NCBI GenBank assembly: GCA_035468355.1
Contig: DATITA010000098.1
Coordinates: forward strand, 1-6,642
Length of the DNA stretch: 6,642 nt
Direction of reading: 5' to 3'
From: DATKSS01 sp035468355
GTDB taxonomy: Bacteria > Chloroflexota > Dormibacteria > Dormibacterales > Dormibacteraceae
Shown: piece by piece, positions 1 through 5,832 of the stretch
How positions within the stretch are numbered: the first letter of the stretch is position 1
Layout of the letters: each line of letters opens with the position of its first letter
Made by a program: the position numbers and the translations under genes
Notes under the pieces: generated by a model
The model's database searches: none
What the model saw: only the letters and a program-made list of their open reading frames with translations
Told to the model about the DNA's origin: nothing

Positions 1-124
1 GAAACCCGCCGCCCAGCTTCTGGTTGCGGAAATACGCATAGGTGCCCCAGATGCCGAGCACCACGGCGAAGGCGACCAGCGCACGGGCTCCGAATCCGTG
101 CAGGAAGACGAGCGCGCTCGTCAC
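1..124 (-). CDS. N-terminal fragment of an unrecognised membrane protein
   Basis: The frame starts at GTG (124-122) and stays open for 41 codons to the window edge, where the gene is cut off. The protein begins MTSALVFLHGFGARALVAF. Residues about 14-32 form a hydrophobic stretch rich in Ala, Val, Leu and aromatics, followed by a basic turn (RNQK, 33-36), as in a first transmembrane helix or uncleaved signal anchor. I do not recognise the family and give no function. No other ATG, GTG or TTG exists in this frame back to the epimerase stop, so GTG 124 is the only upstream start. The preceding bases are a G-run immediately against the start, with no well-spaced Shine-Dalgarno, so initiation probably depends on coupling to translation coming from the epimerase. 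Its first six codons lie inside the last copy of the palindromic repeat. Confidence 0.65.
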   Translation of the reverse strand, partial: MTSALVFLHGFGARALVAFAVVLGIWGTYAYFRNQKLGGGF

Positions 125-177
125 CCCCGCAAGACGAGCGCGCTCGTCACTCCTAACAAGACGAGCGCGGTCGTCAC
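121..177 (-). other. Possible 18-codon minicistron inside the repeat array
   Basis: A GTG at 177-175 overlaps the stop of the preceding minicistron and opens a frame reading MTTALVLLGVTSALVLRG. It stops at TGA 123-121, which overlaps the GTG start (124-122) of the membrane protein. It spans two repeat copies in frame because that step is 27 bases long, so TALV/SALV appears twice. The hydrophobic peptide resembles the first residues of the downstream protein. Translation is plausible by reinitiation but unproven. Confidence 0.25.
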
Positions 178-203
178 TCCCACAAGACGAGCCTGCTCGT
201 CAC
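174..203 (-). other. Possible 9-codon minicistron inside the repeat array
   Basis: A GTG at 203-201 overlaps the epimerase TGA (202-200) as GTGA and opens a frame reading MTSRLVLWE before TGA at 176-174. That stop in turn overlaps the GTG of the next minicistron. It is visible in the sequence, but it may be only a by-product of duplicating a gene junction. Nothing shows that the peptide is made or used. Confidence 0.25.
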
Positions 204-1135
204 CCCCGCTTAACCTGCTCGCGGAAGTAGTCCACCGTCAGGCTGAGGCCTTCCTCGAGCGACACCTGCGGCTCCCAGCCGAGCCCTTCCTTAGCCCTGG
301 CGTTGTCCAGGGCGATCCGGTACACGTCGCCCTTGCGCGCAGGACCGAACCTTGGCTCTTGCTTGTAATCGGTCAGCAGGGCGATCTTGCGGAACAGGTC
401 GTTGACGGAGACCGGGATGCCGCTGCTGATGTGGAATGTGCCGCCGGAGCCCTTTTCGAGGGCGGCGAGGTTGGCCGCCGCCACATCGCCCACGTGGAGC
501 ATGTCGCGTGACTGCTCTCCGTCGCCGTCGACGGTGACGGGGCGCCCCTCGAGCATCCGGCCCGCGAAGATCGCGACCACGCGGCCCTCTTCCGCGGCGA
601 AGTCCTGGCGCGCGCCATAGATGTTGGCGTAGCGCAGCACGGTGTAGGGGAGGCCGAAAGTCCTCTGGAAGGTGCCCAGATACTGCTCGAAGGCGAACTT
701 GCTGGTGCCATAGGGCGAAAGCGGCCGCACGGGGTGATCCTCGGCGGCGGGAACGATGTCCGGCTCGCCGTAGAGCGCGCCGCCCGTGGAGCTGAAGATC
801 ACCTTCTTCACGCCGTTGTCGACGCAGGCTTTCAAAAGGTTCAAGCCGCCGATGATGTTGACGTGCGCGTCAAATGCCGGGTCGGCAACCGATTTCGGGA
901 CCTCCGACTGGGCGGCATGGTGGTTGACGAGGTCGGGCCGGAAGGCGGCCACCGCCTTCTGCACGTCCGCCTGGTCACGCAGGTCGACGCGGTGGATCTG
1001 CGCGGCGTCGTTGATGTTCTCCTGCCGGCCGGTGCTGAAGTTGTCCAGCACTGCGACCTCGTGCCCCGCTGCGACGTAAGCGTCGACTACGTTCGATCCG
1101 ATGAAACCGGCGCCGCCGGTAACAAGAATTCGCAC
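200..1135 (-). CDS. NAD-dependent epimerase/dehydratase, UDP-glucose 4-epimerase-like
   Basis: This 311-residue protein belongs to the extended short-chain dehydrogenase family and has the usual length for UDP-glucose 4-epimerases and nucleotide-sugar dehydratases. An N-terminal Rossmann domain shows TGGAGFIGSN (6-15) with the GxxGxxG NAD loop, Asp31 in DNFSTG for the adenosine ribose, and HHAAQ (72-76). Catalytic residues are the SST segment (115-117) and Tyr142/Lys146 in PYGTSK. RYANIYGARQ (168-177) and RDMLHVGDVA (210-219) are typical of the substrate-side half. It probably interconverts or modifies a nucleotide sugar in the cytoplasm for cell-envelope polysaccharide; the exact substrate cannot be read from sequence. 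I chose GTG 1135 because it gives the standard MRILVTGG start just after a good -10. An ATG at 1165 would add ten atypical residues and run into ybeY. The TGA stop lies in the palindromic array. Confidence 0.9.
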   Translation of the reverse strand: MRILVTGGAGFIGSNVVDAYVAAGHEVAVLDNFSTGRQENINDAAQIHRVDLRDQADVQKAVAAFRPDLVNHHAAQSEVPKSVADPAFDAHVNIIGGLNLLKACVDNGVKKVIFSSTGGALYGEPDIVPAAEDHPVRPLSPYGTSKFAFEQYLGTFQRTFGLPYTVLRYANIYGARQDFAAEEGRVVAIFAGRMLEGRPVTVDGDGEQSRDMLHVGDVAAANLAALEKGSGGTFHISSGIPVSVNDLFRKIALLTDYKQEPRFGPARKGDVYRIALDNARAKEGLGWEPQVSLEEGLSLTVDYFREQVKRG

Positions 1136-1143
1136 CGACCGAG

Positions 1144-1149
1144 ACTGTA
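1144..1149 (-). promoter_or_regulatory. Candidate -10 element for the epimerase gene
   Basis: The minus strand reads TACAGT at 1149-1144, matching TANNNT at the key positions, and eight bases separate it from the epimerase GTG at 1135. A transcript starting at the usual distance would begin at or within a base or two of the start codon, giving a leaderless message. This fits the absence of a Shine-Dalgarno. I see no convincing -35 hexamer 16-18 bases upstream. Confidence 0.4.
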
Positions 1150-1160
1150 ACGGGTTTACT
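1147..1160 (+). promoter_or_regulatory. Weak ybeY promoter with a small inverted repeat
   Basis: GTAA (1147-1150) and TTAC (1156-1159) form a short inverted repeat around a 5-base centre in the divergent gap. TTTACT at 1155-1160 is a 4-of-6 match to a -10 and would place the transcript start next to the ybeY GTG at 1169. No -35 is apparent. The site overlaps the opposing epimerase promoter. It could be an operator serving both genes, but the arms are short enough to occur by chance. Confidence 0.2.
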
Positions 1161-1168
1161 TGCATCGA

Positions 1169-1633
1169 GTGACAGAGCCGGTGGAGTTGCAGGTCGAGGT
1201 CTTCAAGGCGGTGCGCGCAGCAGCGCCTCCCGCGTTCATACGGGAGGTGCTGACCCGCGCGGCGACCGTGCCCGAGATCGGTGCTCGCCTTGCCGCGGGA
1301 CCTTCCACGGCTGCCGTCAGGCTCACGACGGACGTGGAGCTCCAGCGGCTGAACCGCTCGTACGCGGGCGAGGACCACGCCACCGACGTGCTTTCGTTTG
1401 CCGGATCGGGCGATCACCTTGGGGATATCGCCATCTCCTGGCCCGCCGTCGTGCGCCAGGCGCGCGAGCATGGACACCCGCAGACCACCGAGCTCGCCCT
1501 CCTCTGCGTGCACGGCCTGCTCCACCTGCTCGGCTGGGACCACGCCTCGGTGCGGGAGCGCAAGGAGATGTCGCGCCTCACTGTCCAGGCCCTGGAGCTT
1601 TCCCGCCTGCGGCTCGCTTCGGGACGGCTCTGA
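1169..1633 (+). CDS. ybeY: Endoribonuclease YbeY, rRNA maturation factor
   Basis: YbeY is a single-domain metal-dependent RNase that acts in the cytoplasm on 16S rRNA 3'-end maturation and 70S ribosome quality control. This 154-residue copy has the usual length. It shows LNRSYAGEDHATDVLSF (61-77), GDIAIS (85-90) and the defining zinc motif HGLLHLLGWDH, whose three histidines are H115, H119 and H125. Start choice: GTG 1169 gives a short N-terminus before the first predicted strand (VELQVEV). A TTG at 1160 would add three residues and cannot be excluded. No clear ribosome binding site precedes either. The loop between LSF and GDI is short (seven residues from Ala78 to Leu84), where many homologues carry a longer insertion; the catalytic motif is intact. 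It heads the ybeY-pth-mfd-mazG run, whereas in many bacteria ybeY sits beside phoH. Confidence 0.93.
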   Translation: MTEPVELQVEVFKAVRAAAPPAFIREVLTRAATVPEIGARLAAGPSTAAVRLTTDVELQRLNRSYAGEDHATDVLSFAGSGDHLGDIAISWPAVVRQAREHGHPQTTELALLCVHGLLHLLGWDHASVRERKEMSRLTVQALELSRLRLASGRL

Positions 1634-1651
1634 CTGGGTAGACTCGACGCC

Positions 1652-1687
1652 GGAGGCATCGCCTCCATGGTCTGCGGCGCTCGCCGC
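1652..1687 (+). promoter_or_regulatory. Two GC-rich hairpins in the ybeY-pth gap
   Basis: GGAGGC (1652-1657) and GCCTCC (1661-1666) form a perfect 6-bp stem with an ATC loop. GCGGC (1674-1678) and GCCGC (1683-1687) form a second 5-bp stem with a 4-base loop. The first stem would pair a strong GGAGG Shine-Dalgarno-like sequence that lies ten bases before the ATG at 1667. Neither hairpin is followed by a U-run, so they are not classical terminators. They could control a leader peptide, messenger processing or pth expression. That role is inferred. Confidence 0.4.
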
Positions 1688-1705
1688 GGGCCTTACTGCG
1701 TTTAG
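1667..1705 (+). other. Possible 12-codon leader peptide upstream of pth
   Basis: ATG 1667 opens a frame reading MVCGARRGPYCV and ending in TAG at 1703-1705, three bases before the pth ribosome binding site. A GGAGG sequence at 1652-1656 is suitably placed as its ribosome binding site but is buried in the stem 1652-1666. The gene is too short for coding statistics. It may be chance, or a short open frame that tunes translation of pth. Confidence 0.25.
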
Positions 1706-1707
1706 AC

Positions 1708-1714
1708 GAAGGAG
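1708..1714 (+). promoter_or_regulatory. Ribosome binding site of pth
   Basis: GAAGGAG is a strong Shine-Dalgarno sequence, but it is only three bases from the ATG at 1718, closer than usual. The next in-frame candidate (TTG 1748) would remove the start of the first strand, and no other ATG or GTG fits better, so it supports ATG 1718. Confidence 0.7.
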
Positions 1715-1717
1715 TCC

Positions 1718-2332
1718 ATGGACCAGGAACCGGTTGGGCAGGAGCGGTTGATCGTCGGGCTCGGCAACCCTGACGCCGAGTACGCCGACACGCGCCACAA
1801 CCTGGGTTTCGCCTGCGTGCGGGAGCTGGCGCGCCGCCTGGGCGTGAAGGTCGACCGCAAGCGCTGGCAGTCGCTGGTCGGACGCTCGGACGACAAGCAC
1901 CTGTGGCTGGTGATGCCGCAGACGTTCATGAACCTGTCGGGCCAGGCCGTGGCGAAAGCCGTGCGCGACATCGGCGTCGCGCCGCAGCAGGTGTGGGTCG
2001 TGTACGACGAGCTCGACCTGCCCCTGTGCCGCATGCGCATCCGCCGAGGCGGCTCGGGCGCGGGCCACAACGGGGTGCTGTCGGTGATCGGCTCGCTGGG
2101 CACCGACGATTTCGTCCGCTTTCGCGTCGGGATCGGTAAGCCGGCGCGGAAGGGCGCCCAGCCAGGTCGGCATTACGTCCTCGGCCGCTTCACCAAGGCG
2201 GAAGCGGAGCGGCTGCCCAACGTGATCGACGGGGTGGCGACCGCTCTCGAGGTGGCGCTGGAGGCAGGCGTCGAGCGCGCCATGGACCGCTTCAACCGCG
2301 CCTCCGCGCTGGGCTGCGAGGAGTTGCCATGA
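1718..2332 (+). CDS. pth: Peptidyl-tRNA hydrolase
   Basis: Pth cleaves the ester bond of peptidyl-tRNAs released by stalled or aborted ribosomes, recycling tRNA; it is a cytoplasmic, usually essential enzyme. The 204-residue protein has the normal bacterial length. Motifs in order: LIVGLGNP (11-18) with Asn17, TRHNLGF (25-31) with catalytic His27, FMNLSG (70-75) with Asn72, YDELDLP (96-102) with Asp98, GGSGAGHNG (111-119) with Asn118, and HYVLGRF (152-158). All residues needed for catalysis and for binding the peptide-CCA end are present. Small departures from the common forms are GNPD instead of GNPG and GSGAGHNG instead of GSAGGHNG, which should be tolerated. It follows ybeY after an 84-base leader with hairpins, and its TGA overlaps the mfd ATG as ATGA. 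Confidence 0.96.
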   Translation: MDQEPVGQERLIVGLGNPDAEYADTRHNLGFACVRELARRLGVKVDRKRWQSLVGRSDDKHLWLVMPQTFMNLSGQAVAKAVRDIGVAPQQVWVVYDELDLPLCRMRIRRGGSGAGHNGVLSVIGSLGTDDFVRFRVGIGKPARKGAQPGRHYVLGRFTKAEAERLPNVIDGVATALEVALEAGVERAMDRFNRASALGCEELP

Positions 2333-5300
2333 CCGCGCTGTGGCGGAGCGCCATCGACGCCTCGCCCAGGCTGAGGCGGTGGCTGGACGCCGGCGGGAGC
2401 GGCGCCGAGCTGCAGGTCGCGCGGCTGCCGCGAGCGGCGTGGCCGGTGGTGGCCGGCGCGGTCGCCCGGTCGTGCGCCGAGCGCGGTCGGTCGCTGCTGG
2501 TGCTGGCGCCGGCCCCGGATAGATTCGCGGAAGAGCTGCGGCCGTGGCTGGCCGGGGTTCCGCCGACCCACGTGTTCGCGGAGGTGGCGGTCTCCTTCCT
2601 CGACCGCCCGCCGGCCTTCGACGACGCCGTCAACAAGCGGCTCGAGGCTCTGAGCGCACTGGCTCGGGCGGCCGACGAGCCCTGCGTGATCGTCTCCTCG
2701 CGCCGCGCCTGCACGCGCCAGACGCTGTCACCTCGAGACCTCGCCGAAGGCACGGTTCTCCTGGCGCCGGGACGTGGCCCGGATCCAATGGCCGTCGCCG
2801 CGCGCCTGGTCGAGCTGGGTTACACCCGAGAGCCGCTGGTCGAGGCGCGCGGCCAGTTCTCACTGCGAGGCGGCATCCTCGACGTCTTCCCGGCGGCCGC
2901 CGATGCGCCCGCGCGCGCGGAGTGGTCGGGCGACGTCATCGAGACGCTTCGCCTGTTCGACCCCGAGAACCAGCGGTCCGTCATGGCCGTCCCCGCCGTC
3001 TCGATCAGGACAGGCCGCGAGCTTCTGCTCGGTCCCGAACGCGGGGCTGCGGCGGTGCGGCTGCTGCGTGAATCCGTTTCCATGCAGAGCCTGCGCGGCG
3101 ACGTCAGCTCGGAGTGGGAGGACGAGCTGGTGCGACTCGAAGCCGGCGCTGCGTTCCCTGGGGTCGAGTTCTATGCGGCCTACCTCGACCCGTCGCAGCC
3201 TTCGCTGCTGGACCATGTGCCCGCCGGCGTCGTGGTGGTGGACTTCGAGCCCGCGAAGCAGCTTGGCGACGCCAGGACGGTCCAGGAGGAAACGGCGATG
3301 CTGGCGGCTGCGGAGTCGGGTGGAGGCGAGCTGCCGAAAGGCTTTGCGCTGCCCATCGTCGCAGCCGACCGCCTCGTCGACCTGTCCGCCCACGCCCGGC
3401 TGACGGTCTCCGCCGGCGAGTCGGAGCGCGGAGCCACCGACCTGGGCTGGTCCCCGGCGGAGCCGCTCGTGGGCCGCCCGCGCGCGGCGGCCGAGCTGGC
3501 CGGCTCCGGGGAGTCCGCGACCGTCGTGTTCGCCACCGAGCAGGGAGAGCGACTTCGCGCGCTGCTGGACGAGGGCGGCGTGAAGGCCCCGCTGAATGAG
3601 ATCGACCTCGACCTCGACCTCGAGCTCGGCCCGGCGCTCGCCCGCGCCGACGTCGACGTCACCGCCGGCTGCTCGCAGGCGGCGATCGGATTTCACCTGG
3701 CCACCGATGCCGAGCTGTTCGGGCGCCTGCGGCGCCCGTCCCGCGGCCGCCGCACGAGCCGGACGCGCGCCTCCGACCTCACGCGGGAGTTCACCCTGGA
3801 CTTCTCGCCCGACGAGCTCGTGGTCCACGTCGACCACGGCATCTCCCGCTTCAAGGGTATGCGCTTGATCGAGACCGAGGGCGCCCACCGCGAATATCTC
3901 GAGCTCGAGTACGCCGAGGGCGACCGGCTGTTCGTCCCGGTGGAGAACCTCGACCGCGTGCAGAAGTACCTGGGCGGGGAGGGCCAGCCGGCGCTGCACC
4001 GCCTCGGGACCTCCGACTGGACCCGCGCCCGCGGACGCGCACGCAAGGAGGTCCAGGACGTGGCCGAGGAGCTGCTGAAGATCTATTCGATGCGAGAGGC
4101 ACGGCCGGGCATCGCCTTCGCGCCGGACAACTCCTGGCAGCAGGAGCTCGAAACCTCCTTTCCTTTCGAGGAGACACCCGACCAGCTCGCGGCGCTGGCC
4201 GAGATCAAGGCCGACATGGAGTCGGACCGGCCGATGGACCGCCTCCTGTGCGGCGACGTGGGATTCGGCAAGACGGAGCTTGCCTTGCGGGCCGCGTTCA
4301 AGGCCGCGATGAGCGGAAAGCAGGTCGCGGTGCTCGCTCCGACCACCGTGCTGGCGCAGCAGCACTTCCACGTCTTCCGCGAACGTCTGAAGAACTTCCC
4401 CGTGGTGGTCGAGATGCTGTCTCGGTTCGTCGACGACGAGACCCAGACGCGCACAATCGAAGGCATCAAGGCCGGCACGGTGGACATCGTGGTGGGCACC
4501 CACCGCCTCCTGCAGCGGGACGTCCGGTTCAAGCGGCTAGGTCTCCTGGTCGTCGACGAGGAGCACCGGTTCGGGGTCATGCAGAAGGAGAGGCTCAAAA
4601 AGCTGCGCACGCAGCTCGACGTGCTCTCGTTGTCGGCGACCCCGATCCCACGCACCCTGCATATGGCGGTCGGCGGCATCCGGGACATGAGCGTGATCCA
4701 GACGCCGCCCGAGGAGCGCCAGCCCATCAAGACCTACGTCACGGCGGATGACGACGATCTGGTCAAGGAGGCGATCGTCCGGGAGCTGCAGCGCGGGGGG
4801 CAGGTCTATTACGTGCACAACCGCGTGCGTACCATCCAAAAGGCCGCGCAGCGCATCCAAGAGCTCGTGCCGCAGGCGCGCGTGGCGGTGGGACACGGCC
4901 AGATGGGCGAGGACGAGCTGGCCCACGTGATGGTCGAGTTCGAGTCAGCGACGTTCGACGTCCTCGTGTGCACAACCATCATCGAATCGGGGCTCGACAT
5001 CCCCAACGTCAATACGATCATCGTCGAGCGCTCCGACCGCTTCGGTCTCGCGCAGCTGTACCAGCTGAGAGGCCGCGTCGGCCGCTCGGGCCGTCGCGCG
5101 TACGCGTACTTCCTTTATGACCCTCGCCGGTCGCTCACCGAGCAGGCGGACAAGAGGCTGGACGTCATCTCGGGGTTGCACGAGCTCGGCCAGGGCTTCA
5201 AGATCGCTCTGCGCGACCTCGAGATCCGAGGCGCGGGGAACCTGCTGGGCACGGAGCAGCATGGGGCGATCGCGGCGGTCGGCTTCGAGATGTATTTGCA

Positions 5301-5832
5301 GATGCTCCAGGGCGCCGTGTCGAAGCTGCGCTCGGGCGCGGAGGAAAACGTCGTCGGCGACGTGCTGTCGACCCAGGAGATGAACCTTGACCTTCCGCTC
5401 GACCACTTCATCCCGCGCTCGTACATCCGCGACGAAAAACTGCGGCTTGCCGCCTACCGGCAGCTCGCTGCGACCGAGGACGAGGAGGAGCTCGAGTCGG
5501 TGCTGCGGTCGCTGGAAGACCGATATGGCCCCGGGCCCGCTCAGCTGGACAACCTGGCGTTCTCGCTGCGCGTCAAATTGAAAGGTCAGCGCATGGGATT
5601 GCGCGGCGTGGTCGCGGACGGCCACGACATCGTGATCCGCGTCGACCCGGAGAGGTTCCTCGACGTCGAAGAGCTGATGAAACGACTGCCCGGGCGGGTC
5701 ACAGTCGCGCCCAACCGCTTGAAGATGAGGCGGCAGGGCGAGGACTGGAAGTCGCCGCTGCTGCAGCTGCTCGACGAGATGCTGGCGCTGTACGAGGCGG
5801 GGCGCGCCGTGGCCGCGGCGCCACAGGTGTGA
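2329..5832 (+). CDS. mfd: Transcription-repair coupling factor Mfd
   Basis: Mfd is a DNA translocase that removes RNA polymerase stalled at lesions and recruits UvrA, feeding nucleotide excision repair. At 1167 residues it is full length. The UvrB-homology region contains GQFSLRGGILDVFP (175-188). A variable middle region ends in a basic linker with eight arginines between 466 and 480. The RNA-polymerase interaction domain begins near VVHVDHGISRFKGM (498-511). The helicase motor shows Walker A GDVGFGKT (642-649), APTTVLAQQH, Walker B DEEH (743-746), SATPIPRT (769-776), a motif V segment ESGLDIPNVNT, and motif VI QLRGRVGRSGR (912-922). The C-terminal domain that docks on the UvrB-like module covers roughly 1020-1140. 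A (GACCTC)3 run at 3604-3621 encodes an Asp-Leu repeat. The start is ATG 2329, overlapping the pth stop, and the end overlaps the mazG GTG, so translation of the three genes is probably coupled. Confidence 0.97.
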   Translation: MTALWRSAIDASPRLRRWLDAGGSGAELQVARLPRAAWPVVAGAVARSCAERGRSLLVLAPAPDRFAEELRPWLAGVPPTHVFAEVAVSFLDRPPAFDDAVNKRLEALSALARAADEPCVIVSSRRACTRQTLSPRDLAEGTVLLAPGRGPDPMAVAARLVELGYTREPLVEARGQFSLRGGILDVFPAAADAPARAEWSGDVIETLRLFDPENQRSVMAVPAVSIRTGRELLLGPERGAAAVRLLRESVSMQSLRGDVSSEWEDELVRLEAGAAFPGVEFYAAYLDPSQPSLLDHVPAGVVVVDFEPAKQLGDARTVQEETAMLAAAESGGGELPKGFALPIVAADRLVDLSAHARLTVSAGESERGATDLGWSPAEPLVGRPRAAAELAGSGESATVVFATEQGERLRALLDEGGVKAPLNEIDLDLDLELGPALARADVDVTAGCSQAAIGFHLATDAELFGRLRRPSRGRRTSRTRASDLTREFTLDFSPDELVVHVDHGISRFKGMRLIETEGAHREYLELEYAEGDRLFVPVENLDRVQKYLGGEGQPALHRLGTSDWTRARGRARKEVQDVAEELLKIYSMREARPGIAFAPDNSWQQELETSFPFEETPDQLAALAEIKADMESDRPMDRLLCGDVGFGKTELALRAAFKAAMSGKQVAVLAPTTVLAQQHFHVFRERLKNFPVVVEMLSRFVDDETQTRTIEGIKAGTVDIVVGTHRLLQRDVRFKRLGLLVVDEEHRFGVMQKERLKKLRTQLDVLSLSATPIPRTLHMAVGGIRDMSVIQTPPEERQPIKTYVTADDDDLVKEAIVRELQRGGQVYYVHNRVRTIQKAAQRIQELVPQARVAVGHGQMGEDELAHVMVEFESATFDVLVCTTIIESGLDIPNVNTIIVERSDRFGLAQLYQLRGRVGRSGRRAYAYFLYDPRRSLTEQADKRLDVISGLHELGQGFKIALRDLEIRGAGNLLGTEQHGAIAAVGFEMYLQMLQGAVSKLRSGAEENVVGDVLSTQEMNLDLPLDHFIPRSYIRDEKLRLAAYRQLAATEDEEELESVLRSLEDRYGPGPAQLDNLAFSLRVKLKGQRMGLRGVVADGHDIVIRVDPERFLDVEELMKRLPGRVTVAPNRLKMRRQGEDWKSPLLQLLDEMLALYEAGRAVAAAPQV

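Larger units (their letters stand above)
105..209 (-). repeat. Four tandem 26-27 bp palindromic repeats at a gene junction
   Basis: Four copies stand head to tail, at 184-209, 158-183, 131-157 and 105-130 in minus-strand order, with lengths 26, 26, 27 and 26. Each carries the 16-base core GACGAGCGCGCTCGTC: perfect at 107-122 and 133-148, one mismatch at 160-175, and intact 7-base arms around a changed centre at 186-201. On the minus strand each core is preceded by a G-rich segment ending in GTGA. The first copy contains the epimerase stop and the last contains the start of the next gene. In RNA each core could fold into a 6-bp stem with a 4-base loop. There is no following U-run, so it is not a classical terminator. 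Duplication of the junction is the simplest origin; a regulatory role is inference. Confidence 0.9.

Noticed and set aside
105..209. CRISPR array
   Set aside because: The spaces between the palindromic cores are only 10-11 bases and are similar to each other. The units are tandem repeats rather than repeats with unique spacers.
105..209. Rho-independent terminator after the epimerase gene
   Set aside because: Hairpins are possible, but no U-run follows any of them on the minus-strand transcript, and an open coding frame starts within the last copy.
42..511. Short + strand open frames over the repeat array and the epimerase 3' end
   Set aside because: They lie antisense to the epimerase and membrane-protein genes. 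Their low-complexity peptide repeats arise from translating the palindromic array.
1136..2173. N-terminal extension of the epimerase reading frame on the minus strand
   Set aside because: The frame stays open but runs antisense through ybeY and pth. The extra residues show no domain, and the Rossmann motif begins right at GTG 1135.
3604..3621. (GACCTC)3 microsatellite in mfd
   Set aside because: It is in frame, encodes an acidic Asp-Leu stretch in the variable region of Mfd, and is short enough to be ordinary.
2860..4503. 547-codon open frame on the minus strand inside mfd
   Set aside because: It is antisense to an unambiguous Mfd. High GC with strong third-position bias keeps the opposite strand open, and the translation has no recognisable motif.
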